From NCBI GenBank assembly GCA_021018815.1, contig JAITYX010000140.1, positions 442,501-506,500 on the forward strand: a stretch of 64,000 nucleotides of DNA. The letters run 5' to 3'. The notes below the pieces were generated by a model. It searched no databases. It saw only the letters and a list, made by a program, of their open reading frames with translations, and had not been told where the DNA came from. Within the stretch, counting starts at the first letter, position 1. Each line of letters starts with the position of its first letter. Origin of the DNA: Talinum fruticosum (taxonomy: Eukaryota; Streptophyta; Magnoliopsida; Caryophyllales; Talinaceae). Positions 33,882-45,293 of the stretch are shown piece by piece. Made by a program: the position numbers and the translations under genes.

Positions 33882-34978
33882 CTCGAGTACCTAGGTAATG
33901 AGTCCGGGTCCGGATTCGGGTCCACATTTTCATTTTTCGGTCTCGGACCCAATTCTAACCGTGTTCTAAAATTTGGACCCGGTGTGGACCCGCCGGGTCT
34001 AAATCGGGTCCGGTCCAGGTCCGAATTAGATACCCGGTGTTTTTGCTCAGCCTTAGCTATAACCCTATAATATAGGGCCCTCTTTTTTTTTTTTTTTTAC
34101 AAAATTGTAATAAAATCCAAACCTATATATAGATTAAATGGGTTTCCGGTAAATGGGTAAACTTATAAACCTCGTTTAATTAAACGGGTTAAATAGGTTA
34201 TTTTTGTGTCGAAAATCCCAACCCGATCCTAACCCAATTAATTAAATGGTTTAAGCGTGTCAACCCAAGTAATTAAACTTGTTGAAAATCTCTACCCAAA
34301 CCCGCTTATTTTCGTGTCGTGTTTGTGTCTGGTAATCGTGTCGGGTCGGCTTTTCCCATCTATAGTTGAAACTGTAAACAAGGCAGGAATAAAAAGAGGT
34401 TGATATTTAAGAGAAAATCAAGTTTAGAAAAAAAGCTAATTGAACCAACTATTGTAGCCGAGAATAAGAGTAATGGACATTTGCCGAGAATAAACGTTAA
34501 CCGATGTCAAAAGATTTAATGCTAGATTTGGCTGAAAAATTATAATTAAACATGAGCCATAACCATACCTATGTCTATAGCACGACCCAACCAGGCATAA
34601 CACGGCGGGCGGATAGCGAGTATGTGTGTGTATGTTGTAGATATTCTCCCTCTACGAAGTCTTCTAGACATGCAAGTTAGAGAGAGGTATGAAAACCCAA
34701 TAGAACCTTTGTTATCTCTCCACGTGGGATAAAAAACAAGAGAGGTAAGGGGCTCTCTCTCTTTAAAGAATCTCCGACTATCCCGTACATGATTGAAAGG
34801 GAAGGAAAAGAAAGTAAGAAAAACTCGACAAGAAAATTTTGGGTAACACAACAGATGATGTACTCATAATGATGTATTTTGGACTTGAATTAGTACCTAG
34901 TGTTTACAAGTATGCATTAAATCCGTTAGGGTGGAGTAATCCCAAAATCATCCGGTAGTTGTATAGAGAAAATCGTGC

Positions 34979-35350
34979 ACACTATAGGAACCAACAGCCT
35001 TGTCCCCTATAGGGGTAGCGGACCAAGTTTCCCCACAAAGCATCGATTTTCTTATTTGTTAAGATTCTTTTTGATTTTTGTTGATTGATTTTTCTTTGAA
35101 AAGTGGGGTATGTCTCATATAAAGATAATTTTTTAGAATCAAATTTTCTTGGGTTTGTCGGCCATTTTTAGAGGAAGATTGCACTTTGTCTGCGAGCACC
35201 ACACCAATGTTACTAGTAAAAGCGTTGAATGTACTGGTTTGGTACGTATGTATTAATGTGGGAAGTATTGGTGTCGAATGTGCCTGTGTTGAAGTAGAAT
35301 TCTTATTTCTGAACCGTTTCATGCTAGGATTTCGAATTTGAGTAGGATTC
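34979..35350 (-). repeat. Fragment of a Tat-like LTR end with PBS-side sequence
   Basis: 34979-35150 matches 40899-41070: CACTATAGGAACCAAC(A/G), a (C/G)TAGGGG(T/C)A(G/A)CG block, TTTCC(C/G)CAC(A/G)(A/C)A and TTTGATTTTTG, in the same orientation. At 40.9 kb this block is the inner end of a minus-strand LTR. Here it is cut at 35350 by the SIRE-type solo LTR insertion. 34791-34978 has no assignable content. Confidence 0.6.
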
Positions 35351-35355
35351 CCTAT

Positions 35356-36841
35356 TGAAGACTCAGTGTCTTGACTCTAAGTCATTCTAAGTGTTACATG
35401 AAAACTCGGTATAAATTCTATCTCTCTTAAGTTTTGATTCCAAGTCATTCTACACACCATAGAAAATTTTATCTAAGTTTTCATTATGTTCCGATTGACT
35501 CAAAAAGTGCCTTATTGCATATCTCGTACGCTGGTGTTTCGACTCACTCCGACATCATTCAAAATTATCATATGCTCAAATAATTTCTCTAACACTCTTA
35601 TTCCGAGCATTGACTCGTGTATTTGAATGCAAAGAGAATTACAGATGTTAATTCTTCATTCTAAGTCGGTTTATTTTCTTGAGAATTATTAGACCCGATC
35701 AAGTTGTTATACTCTAATGTTCTACTCTTTGAACTCGATCATCCTTAGGATTGACTTATGCTGGAATTTGAGTATATTAAATATTAGACTCGGAAAATTC
35801 CATTCCTTTAGGCCAAAGATAGTTAAGTATTTAATTACTCGAATTTAATTATTATCTCGTGTGTAATCTTGGACCAAAGTATTGTTATACTTTGAGAACC
35901 AATGTGGTTGTAGGTTATTTAAACGAGGCTAACTTATTTTTGAAATATAAAAAGCAACCGGCTTCTAGCCATTAAACACCAGCAGACAAGTTTTAACTAT
36001 TTTTGGATATGGCTCGGATACCGTGTCGTGGTTGTTTGTTTCCAAAACTCGTAAAACTCCAACAGGTGTAACAGCTTGTTTCCACCTTAGTTTTCAGTCA
36101 ACACCAGTTGATTGGAAGATCTTTTTGAGCTAATAGCAATTACATAATGATCACATCCCAATGGATCTTTTATGAGTGACTTAGAAGAGCCGTTACAATG
36201 GCTAGTGAAGACTTCTGTCCAAAACCAAGACTCAATACTCACTCTGCCTGGTTGGCTATAAATAGAAGCCACCTCACAAGACTAGGAGATTGTTGAACAG
36301 ATTGTTGGAACTGAATTTTTGTTGAACTAATTGTTGCTCTCATTCTTACTCAATCTTCTATTTACAACTCCAAGTCTATATTTAATATTTACCGAGTTGT
36401 AAAGAACGCCTTGTAATCGGCTACATTCTTTTCTTACTTTCTAAGTAAGGTCCATTGACAGAGTTGTAAGGGTTAACTCAGCTCAGCTTGTCCCTAATTG
36501 TAAAGGTTATCTCAGTCGAGAAGTACTAGATCGGATATTGGAACTTCTAAGTCTAGGAAAATATTGTAAGGAATTGTTTAAGGGAGCAATTGTGGTTGAG
36601 TAAGACCTCTCGTATTTTGTGGATTCAAAATAGTTGATTTGACTTGGTGCTTCGATTAGCACTGTTCGTGGTTTTCTGCCCTAGGAGGGTTTCCACGTAT
36701 ATATGTGTTATTTCCTTTCCGAGTCTATTCTAGACTAAGAATCTACTTTTAGTTTGTATTGGTGTAAAATTTGTTTAATTTTCTTCATCACTCTATTCAC
36801 CCCCTCTAGGGTGACTTAAACTCTCCGAGGGCAAACCTTCA
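35356..36841 (+). repeat. Solo LTR of the SIRE-like copia family
   Basis: From TGAAGACTCAG to GCAAACCTTCA, 1486 bp, flanked by the perfect 5 bp duplication CCTAT (35351-35355 and 36842-36846). It is colinear with the 5' LTR at 3782-5339. With no internal sequence between its ends and an intact TSD, it is a product of LTR-LTR recombination. It interrupts the Tat-like element that spans 34979-45293. Confidence 0.93.
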
Positions 36842-37029
36842 CCTATAATGTATCCAAAAAGACTACGTGCTCGGGATTGGCTCATTGAAAATTTTAGGGG
36901 AGATAAGGCTTAAGTGCTTGATCCGAGAAGACAACCGACCCCTAAGAAAAAAAAATGATATGCTCTTAGTTTTGGATGCACATAAAAATATGAACCGATT
37001 GAAATGCAAAAAGATGATCCTTAAGGGGA

Positions 37030-37289
37030 AAATGAATGCATTTTTAATTTTGGCTAAGCATGCAAAAAGGACTCACCTAAAATGAGATTAATTTTATTTG
37101 GCTAATGCGAAAATGAGATGAATTTTATTTGACTAATGCAAAATAGAAAAGGACTCACCTAAAATGAGATGAATTTTATTTTGGCTAATGCAAAAATGAC
37201 CTTATCTTAATTGAGAGGAATTTAAATTGGCTAAATGCAAAAATGAACTCACTTAATTTGAGATGAATTTAATTTGGCTCATGTGAAAA
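37030..37289. repeat. Short tandem array, ACTCACCTAAAATGAGATGAATTT type
   Basis: Four to five units of roughly 45-65 bases: CTCACCTAAAATGAGATGA, then ATTTTATTTGGCTAATGC and AAAA(A/T). A further unit continues at 40073-40115 on the other side of solo LTR copy 2, so the array is one locus split by the insertion. Located in the 5' untranslated zone of the minus-strand Tat-like derivative. Confidence 0.8.
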
Positions 37290-40062
37290 TGTAACAACCC
37301 GATCCTAAATCACAATTATTTATTTTAAATCACATTTTTTATTTTATTAATTACACTATTTATATAATGAGCGCGTGCACTTCAATTCGATATTTTGTAT
37401 TTACATTATCCTTATACATGTGTTATGCAGCTAAGGCGACTGAAGTGGCCCTAATAAAAATCTCATAATGAGATTTTAATTTGTGAACATCATTATTAAA
37501 ACAAAATTAAAAGTAACAATAAAAGAAAACAAAATAAGTAAATAAATAAATAAATCAAAATAATAAAATAAATGAACCAGATTTTTTTAAGGAAAAATCC
37601 AGAAACGGATTTTTCTGAAAAAAATGAATTAATCAGATTTTTTTAAGAAAGATCCAGAATCGGATTAATCTGGAAATGTTACAAAAAAAAAAAAAAAGAA
37701 AGAATGAGGGATAGAAATGTTGGGCAAAGCTTCAGTGCTCTCAACTCTCTCATTTCACTTCCCCGCTCCCTCTCGCTCCCTCTCCCGCCCTCCTCCACCT
37801 CTTCCTCCGCGTCCGTGCCGCTACTCGGCCACCAACACGACCGACGCCGGCCGAGCAACCGGCGCCGGCCATCCGTTTCCCTCTCTCTCTCCGTCGCGGC
37901 TTGTGCTCTTCGCGCTTCGCGGGGCCTTGCTTCCCTGCTGCTCGGCTTTCTTCGCCGCCGCCGCTGTCTTCTCTCGGTCACCAAACGCCACCAACGCCGG
38001 CCAGCAGTCGGCGCCGGCGTCGTCGGGAGACCCCGACGCCTCTCTCGTCTCGCTACCTCCCCTCTCGCTGGCGTTGCGCTACCGCCTCGCGTCGCGGTCC
38101 CTCTCGCCGCAGCCACCTAGCGGCCAACCCAGCCGCAGCTGCCGCCGGAGCAGCCGCCAACCCCGCCCCGTAGCCGCCGGTGCAGCCGCCATGCCACCAC
38201 CCCTGCTCGTCCTTCTTAAACCCTCCTCCCCGAATTTGAAGGTAAATTACTAAAGCCTAAGTTATCAAGTTCCTTATTCATTTAAGTAATTATGATTGCA
38301 AATTGAAGCATATGATTTAGAAATATGTTGTTGAGTGAATTTAAAGATTGATTTGGGAAAATTGGGATTGTTGTGGACGATTGAGGTGTGGCAGGTTGAT
38401 GGATTAATTGGTGTATGCATATGAACAAATGTGATTCTTTTGGGAAATTATGAACTAGTGAATGAGATTGAGGATGTTTTATTATCGAATTGAACAATTT
38501 GGTGGAATTGTTACATTTTGTAAATAGCTAGAATTGAACACAAAGGAAGAGAAAAATAGGCAGGGAGGATGAAGTCGGATAACAGATTGTGTAAGAGGCA
38601 TGGGGGACATTTGAACACTTGGTATGCTTAATTTGGTTATGAATACGAGTTCTGTCGAGGAAATAACGCTTAGGCACTTAAAATGGTGTATATATGAATT
38701 TTGGACGAATCGGCAAAATTGTGAAACCTCCTGATGGAAGGGCATTTACCGGAGTAATTAATTACGTAACTATGGGATTTGAGTGCGAGAAAGGGAGGAG
38801 TGAGGAATGAATTAAAAATAAGTGTTGGGCATGTATATATATATACACCATTTTCAATCCAAGTCAACTAGCAAATCGAATAACACCAACATCATTGGGT
38901 ATTTAGTTAGCCTAATCAACTTCTTTAATTAATATGAATTGTATTCAATAAACGCAGTAAAGCCGAGTAATACAAACATTAGTTTAATCGATTTTCATAC
39001 GAATATAGGAAATGAAATACATTGTTAAAGCTTATACAAATTCAAGCATTAAAACTCAAGAAAATATCATTAACCCTAGAAATCTATTTTAAACAGAACC
39101 GAGGCCACTTCCGTTGCCGAATAGCCGGTGACTCAAATTTCTACAAAAGGGAGAAACAAATATTTTCAATTCGAGTACGTTCATTGCCTCGTACCTTTCG
39201 AAAACTCACATGTTTCATCAAATCTCAACATTTCTCATATATACAGCTAATAATGAATCATTTGCAAATCAAGTTTTGCCACCTAATCAAGTGGTCCCCG
39301 CCCAATCATCAATTATCAGTGGCTTATGCCCATCAATTATCAACAATCGGGGCTTATGCCCAACCCGCGCGCTTCAACTCGGGGTTCTCGGTCGGCCGGG
39401 AGGTGTGCACCTTACTAAGATCGTATCATTTATCAAGGGGTTCCACTTCCGGATAATAACCGGCAAGCAAATTTTACTTATATTATCTCCCCGATTTCGA
39501 ACTAAAATGAATTGAAATGCGCGCGCTTAATTAAAATATTTTTCAAAGTGTAGGAATGTTCGTACTGAGTTTCGACTCACTCTTTCAAATATTTTACTGT
39601 TTTTGTTTTAGGAAGAAGCATTGGTGAACAATCAACCATTTACTAAGTCCGACGAAGGCAAACCCTAGCCAGCCATGTGGCATTCGCAAATCGAAGGGAC
39701 ATAGACGCTCACAGTGATTTTACCTCCAACCGGGGTTAGGTATGGCCTTGGGAATTATTGTACGTCGTATATTAATTTGTGGACTAGACAAAAGTCTAGG
39801 TTGTATAAATATTACGTTGCTAAACCAATAACCTGTGTTTTGGGATGACCTAACTACTTGGGTAATAAGTAGTTACTCCTAACAGATATTATTGGAAGTA
39901 TAACAATGGATGCATAAATCGTACTTCATTTTATTTCAAATTATTTAGCCTTGTCCTATTTTTAGGACTGGCGGTAACGTCTTCAATCGGTACCTTCCGC
40001 TGCGACCTTACGTATTAGTCCCTAATGAAGGGATTATTAAGTAATGGTGATTAGGGCGTTAC
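37290..40062 (+). repeat. Solo LTR of a chromovirus-type gypsy element, copy 2
   Basis: From TGTAACAACCCGATCC to TTAGGGCGTTAC(G), about 2.77 kb. Flanks are GAAAA (37285-37289) and TAAAA, an imperfect duplication; the last LTR base appears changed from A to G. The GC-rich island at 37740-38241 ends AATTTGAAG/GTAAAT and the acceptor-like GTTTTAG ends at 39611. Inverted motif pairs lie at 37369 / 39509 and 37432 / 39101. A 55-base block around 37575-37675 (CCAGATTTTTTTAAG... ATCCAGAA) is duplicated relative to copy 3. The island frame ends SSPNLKV, as in copy 1. Confidence 0.85.
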
Positions 40063-40893
40063 GTAAAATAAAAAAGCACTCACCTAAAATGAGATGAATT
40101 TAAAACTGGACTAAAAATGCAAGTATGCAGAGAAACAAAGCTAAAGCCTCAAACCTACCGATGTAAGGAGGAGGTCCACGGTGAGACCTACCTCGACAGG
40201 TGGACGGAAAACTAGCATCGGCTATGTCCGGCAGCTGGGGCTGTCTAGAAAGAAAATGACCGAGACTCGGAGAGATTTGGGCTGACTCGAAAACGTGACA
40301 AATAGACTCGACTTAAAAGGGAAAGACAATGTTGACTTTTAACTAAAATGCACATAAAAAGACTAAGTCAAGAAGGTTCATTGTTGTATATTATTTTTGC
40401 ACCCATGCAAGGGTTATTTAGGAAAACCTTATCTAACTAACCTAAAGGGCTCACCAAAGAAAGGTTAAATACTAAACACATCCACATTCGTTCATGCATG
40501 CAAATAAAAATAGGTACAACCTAGACTCGCTAAGGTTTTTTTGGTTCAAAAGGGTAATTCTAGGTCGAAACATGGTGGCTTATAATGTGTAGCGTTCATC
40601 CCGTATGAGATGGATAGCAGGACTTGAATTATCAGTGCCTCTCAACTAAAAGATTAAGAGAACATGCTATAAGTGGAGAGTAATCAAGCCTCATTGTTAA
40701 GTCAAGTGGACCCACCAAAATAATGATTCGATCTCTCCAAGAAGGTTCTTAAGGGTAAAGCCTAAAGGTCGACATAAAGAACAACTATTGACCAAGGTCA
40801 CCTAAATGTAATATGTCTAATGCAAAAGACAATAAAAAAACTCAAAATTTTGATTTTCAAGTCTCACCTTCTTAATAAGTGATTTTCTCAAGT
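40063..40893 (-). other. Untranslated internal region of the Tat-like derivative
   Basis: No ORF or domain. Contains the last unit of the split tandem array at its left edge and ends next to the PBS-type sequence at 40894. Confidence 0.5.
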
Positions 40894-40917
40894 GGAATCG
40901 CCACTATAGGAACCAAC
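40894..40917 (-). other. Putative primer-binding-site region
   Basis: The minus strand reads CCTATA then GTGGCGATTCCACTTGAG. A TGGCGACTCC-type sequence just after an LTR end is the arrangement I associate with Tat/Ogre elements. The tRNA was not determined. Confidence 0.45.
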
Positions 40918-43900
40918 GACCCCATCCCCCGTAGGGGCAACGAGATCGAGTTTCCGCACGAAACATCGACTCTCTTATTTCTTAAGATTAGTTTTGATTT
41001 TTGAAGATTTATTTTTATCTGGAAAGTAGGGTGCATCTCTTATTAAGATAACATTTTTAGAATTAGATTTTGCAATAGTTTTAGGTGAAAATGTGATTGG
41101 AGATTTTTATTAATCATCTTTATTTTCAAAATTAATTTTAAGGAAGTATGGGGATGTTATTTTGAAGGGTAAAGAAACAGAAAAATAAAAGGTAAACCTT
41201 TGGTGCAAAGCGTTCGGGCCAAATGGTGGAAAACCACTTAGGCCGGAAGCTAAGCACGACTACTAGCTGGCGCCGCCTAATGCCGTGCCGACTAGTAACG
41301 AGCGCCGGCTATAGGGCCAAGACTAGGAAATCAATCTTGGTCATATAGCTCGACTGTAAAAAATAATCTAAATTTTTCTGTTTTTTAACCCGAAATGTCG
41401 AGAAGCAGTATGAAGAAATAAAAGGTAACAAAACAAGGAGTCGCGAGGCGCTTTTAGGAAGTAAAAACTAAAAAAATACAAGACCAAATTTAGAAGATCT
41501 AAAAGAGACTCCGTCACTTTTAAACCGTGTAACAACCCGATCCTAAATCACAATTATTTATTTTAAATCACATTATTTATTTTATTAATTACAAGATTTA
41601 TATGATCGAGCGCGTGCACTTCAATTCGGTATCTTATATTTAAACTATTTTTATCTCGTATGTTATGCAGCTAAGGCGACGAAGTGGCCCTAATAAAAAT
41701 CTCATAATAAGATTTTAATTTGTGAACATCGTTATTAAAAACAAAATTAAAAGTAACAATAAAAGAAAACAAAATAAGTAAATAAAGCAATAAATCAAAA
41801 TAATCAAATTAGATTTTTCTAAGGAAAAATCCAGAGAAAGAATTCTCCGGAATATGTAGGTAGCTTAAAAATTCACTCAGGCTCACTCTCGCTCCCCGCT
41901 TCCTCCCCTCGTCCTCCCCTGCCTCACCATCTCTCTCTCTGCTGCTGCCTTCCACTCCGGCCACCGGACGCCACCCACGCCGGCCGTAAGCCAGCGCTAG
42001 GTGCCGCCCAGCAGGCGCCCTCTCACTCTCCCTTACGCTATCGCTCTCACTCTCCTCGCGTGCTCTGTTTTCCTTTTTCCGCCTCCACCTGCGGCCTGCT
42101 CCCGGCCATCAAGCGCCACCAACGCCAGAGCCAGCGGCCGCGCCGGCGCCGGCGTCGTCCGGAAGAAGCCCGCGCCTCTCGTCCACCTCTCGCCTCTCGT
42201 CCCTCACTCGCGCTCCGGCTCTCCTCTCTCTACCGCGAGGCGCTGTTCGTCCCTTGCCGTGGCCCACTCTCCGGCCAGCCTCCAGCCGCAGTTCGGCCGC
42301 CAGGAGTAGACACCGGTGCTTCCCGAGAGCCGCCGGGCTCTGTTGTCACCACCATCTGCTGTCCTCCTCGGCTTCCTCAATGTGTACTTGAAGGTAAAAC
42401 TCTAAACCCTAAATTATCAATTTCATCGTCTATTTGAGCAATTGTAACTGTAAATTGAAGTATGATTAGAAATATATTTGTGGAGTGAATTCAAAGATTA
42501 ATTTGGGAAAATTCGAATTGGTGTGAATAATCGAGTTGTGACATCTCAATGGATTGGTTGTGTATTGTATGAATGAGAACGAATGTGATTCTCGTGGGGA
42601 GATTATGAATTAGTGAATGAGTTTGGGAGATGTTTATTATAGAATTGGGTAAATTGATGGATTTAATATATGTTGGAAATGGTTATATTGAACAAATGAA
42701 TGAGAATGTGTATGTAGAGAGTGAAATTAAGCAATGTGTAAGTATAGACATGTGAGGGAGATTTGAGCATTAAGTATACCTAATGGTGGTTGTGAATGTG
42801 AATTCTGTAGAGGAAATAATGCTTAAGCCCTTAAAATGGTGTATATGTGAATTTTGGACGAATCGGCAAAATTGTGAAACCTCCCGATGGAAGGGCATTT
42901 ACCGGATTAATTAATTACGTAACTATGGGATTTGAGTGCGAGAGAAGGAAGGAGTGAGGGATGAATTAAAAATAAGTGTTTGGGTATATATATATATATA
43001 GGTACACCATTTTCAATCCTAGTCAACTAGCAAATGGAATAACACCAACATCATTGGGTATTTAGTTAGCCTAATCAACTTCTTTAATTGATATAAATTG
43101 TATTTAATAAACGCAGTAAAGCTAAGTAATACAAACACTAATCGATCTTCATACGAATATAGGAAATGAAATAAATTGTTAAAGCTTATACAAACTCAAG
43201 CATTAAAACTCAAGAAAACATCATTAACCCTAGAAATCTATTTTAAACGTAACCGAGGCCACTTCGTTGCCGAATAGCTGGTGACTCAAATTTCTGCAAA
43301 AGGGGAGAAACAAATATTCTCAATTCAGGTACGTTCATTGCTCGTACCTTTCGAAAACTCACATGTTTAATCAAATCTCAATATTTCTCATATATATAAT
43401 TAATGATGAATCATTTGCAAATCAAGTTTTGCCACCTAATCAAGTGGTCCCCGCCCAATCATCAATTATCGTGGCTTATGCCCATCAATTATCAATCATC
43501 GTGGCTTATGCCCAACCCGCTCGGCTTCAACTCGGGTTCTCGGTCGGCCCGGGAGGTGTGCACCTTACTAAGATCGTATCAATTATCAAGGGGTTCCACT
43601 TCCGGATAATAACCGGCAAGCAATTTTACTTATATTCTCTCCCCTGGTTTCAAACTAAAATGAATTGAAATGCGCGTGCTCAATCAATATATTCTTCAAA
43701 GTTATTTTACAGATGCAGGAATGTTCGTATCGAGTTTTGACTCATTCTTCCAAATATTTTACTGTTTTTTGTTTTAGGAAAAAGCATTGGTGAACAATCA
43801 ACCATTTACTAAGTCCGACGAAGGCAAACCCTAGCCAGCCACGTGGCACTCGCAAATCTGAAGGTACATAGACGCTCACAGTGATTTTACCCTCAACCAG

Positions 43901-45293
43901 GGTCTAGGTATGACCTTGGGAATTACCGTACGTTGCATATTACTTTGTGGATTAAACAAAAGTCTAGATTGTATAAATATTACGTTGCTAAACCAATAAC
44001 TTGTGTTTTGGGATGACCTAGCTACTTGGGTAATAAGTAGTTACTCCTAACAAGCATTTTTGAAATATAACCGTGGATGCCCAAACCGTATTTCATTTTA
44101 TTTCAATTATTTAGCCTTGTCCTATTTTTAGGACGGCGGTAACGCCTTCGATCGTTACCTTCCGCTGTGACCTTACGTAATAGTCCCTAATGAGGGGATT
44201 ATTAAGTAATGGTGATTGGGGCGTTACAAACCGAGAATGTGATATTAGGGGGCAAAAGTACAAAACGTAGAGGGATACTCTTCATTTCGCCCCTCAACAG
44301 ACGACCTTTACTAATCCAAATTGTGAGTTAAAAATTGTGTTTAATCAATCGGACAACCAACATGTGATACACAAAATTAAAACGCCCAAACATGCTTAGA
44401 AAACAATAAACAAGCAAATAATAAAGCAAGTAAACAAAACGATAAAGAAAGCGAAAAGAACACGAAATAAAAATAAAAGGTTTCATCGGGCGAGGAGGAA
44501 TTAAATGACTAAAATTAAAAGAATCTTTAAAGCAAGCTTAAAACATGAACCTGGTGGCCTTAGGTTGTCCCACCTACCGATCTTGAATCACGAACAAATT
44601 TTTACAGAGTGTAATGATAGGGCAACGAGCTCAAATAAAGTGCAAAGAAGGACTTTTTGTTTGGTTTAAAAATGGAGAAATGAGTAATGTTAATGAGAGA
44701 TGGAGAATACAGAGTGCGGGAGAAAATGAGAGGAGATATTTTTAGCTTAGGGGAGTTTTTCCTGCTAAAAATGGTGCCGTAAACAAGAGGGCAAGCATTC
44801 TATTAATAGGAAAAAATGAAACCCTAAAAGATAATGAGCTATTAGGTTTAGCTTAAACCGGGCTTGAGAATACCGTAAATAGATAATACGTAAAACTCCA
44901 TATTCGCCCGGCCCAAACGACACCGTTTGCAGAGTTCATAAAATCGACACCAGCCTATACGACATTGTACGCACGTTCGGGATGTGTATCACATTTGGCT
45001 GCTGGTGAGTGATGAAATGCAATGTTTAGTGCAAGTGCTTTCAAGCAAGCACTAGTTTGGATCCTGGTTGGGAGTTTGAACTTAGCTTGGTTCAAGAGAA
45101 GAAAATGGTTTGTGGACCAACCTAAGGAGAAAAAGATTGATTTTGTAGTGCTAACAGGCTTTTTGTGGTTTGGTAGCTTCGTCACGCTGATTTCAATTCG
45201 ATCATGATCCAAATTAACAAACGAGACAAGGATTTTATCACCGAGCCAACATAAATAAAAGAGATAATGATGACACTTTTTAGGTGTCTACAC
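40917..45293 (-). repeat. LTR of the Tat-like derivative, split by solo LTR copy 3
   Basis: On minus it starts TGTAGACACCTAAAAAGTG (45293) and ends near GGTTCCTATA (40917). Without the inserted LTR it is about 1.67 kb. A TATA-like CCTATTAATAGAATG occurs on minus at 44788-44805. No domain was recognised in it. The inner end is supported by its second copy at 34979-35150, and the outer end by the TG terminus shared with the LTR start at 3588. Confidence 0.6.
41528..44228 (+). repeat. Solo LTR of a chromovirus-type gypsy element, copy 3
   Basis: From TGTAACAACCCGATCC to TTGGGGCGTTACA, 2701 bp, flanked by the perfect duplication AACCG (41523-41527 and 44229-44233). Closely related to copy 2 and more distantly to copy 1. 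The GC-rich island at 41880-42393 ends TACTTGAAG/GTAAAA and the acceptor-like GTTTTAG ends at 43777. Inverted motif pairs lie at 41608 / 43662 and 41671 / 43255. A short direct duplication, ATCGTGGCTTATGCCC, occurs at about 43468 and 43498. It lies in the LTR of the Tat-like derivative. Confidence 0.9.

Larger units (their letters stand above)
29100..34054. mobile_element. Inner hAT-like element nested in the outer one
   Basis: Flanked by AGCTACAA (29092-29099) / AGCTATAA (34055-34062), an 8 bp duplication with one mismatch. The terminal zones form an inverted repeat rich in GGACCCGG and GGGTCC motifs: 29103-29280 against 33885-34054, for example GACCCGATCCCGGACCCGG near 29146 and its inverse near 33905-34000. 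The extreme ends (GTCGGGGTGAG and AAGGCTGAGC) match imperfectly, so boundaries are uncertain by a few bases. No transposase is visible. The interior includes a GA-rich leader, a gypsy-type LTR end, a chromovirus 3' end on minus and a 57 bp AT tract. Confidence 0.6.
28330..34364. mobile_element. Outer hAT-like element, non-autonomous
   Basis: It is flanked by the 8 bp duplication GCTGAAAC (28322-28329) / GTTGAAAC (34365-34372), one mismatch. Ends are TAGAGCTGGCAAAT on the left and TATAGATGGGAAAA as the reverse complement of the right. Subterminal zones carry repeated GGGTCGGGTT- and AAACGGGTT-type motifs, as in hAT elements. Without the inner insertion (29100-34054) it is about 1.1 kb and has no transposase. 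The left half contains a GA-rich island with a promoter-like minus-strand unit. Confidence 0.75.
28027..34790 (-). repeat. Tork-type copia LTR fragment, split by hAT-like insertions
   Basis: 28027-28329 plus 34373-about 34790 are colinear with the LTR at 49607-50608: TGTTG(A/C)AAAATTAAACAAGATG, GGTAATCCACTGC, ATTGAACAATTACC-like, TGTAAACAA(G/T)GCAGGAATAAAAAG and TCTTCTAGACAT(G/C)CAAGTTAG. The join between the halves is exact relative to the 49.6 kb copy, which shows the empty site. Homology stops near 34790, so the LTR's far end is missing. Orientation follows the 49.6 kb element, whose pol is on minus. Confidence 0.8.
36847..45293 (-). mobile_element. Non-coding Tat-like gypsy derivative (LARD-like), minus strand, with two nested solo LTRs
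   Basis: Reading downward: LTR 45293-40917 (holding solo LTR copy 3), PBS-type sequence 40917-40894, then untranslated internal sequence to 36847 with a short tandem array (holding solo LTR copy 2). It is cut at 36846 by the SIRE-type solo LTR, beyond which a second LTR-like piece lies at 34979-35350. No gag or pol was recognised, so it is either non-autonomous or a 5' fragment. Lineage is inferred from the TGTAGACACC LTR start and the GTGGCGATTCCACT PBS context. Confidence 0.6.

Noticed and set aside
33689..33952. Two ORFs with YIYIYI repeats
   Set aside because: Encoded by the (AT)n tract; overlapping frames of the same repeat.
37679..38253. Several overlapping 90-178 codon ORFs on both strands, Arg/Ala/Pro/Ser-rich
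   Set aside because: They lie in the GC-rich island of solo LTR copy 2, where stop codons are rare in all frames. The frame is not clearly conserved in copy 3, so no CDS is called; the shared SSPNLKV end is recorded as a finding.
45022..45207. ORFs on both strands near 45.0-45.2 kb
   Set aside because: Inside the LTR of the Tat-like derivative; no domain and no conserved start.
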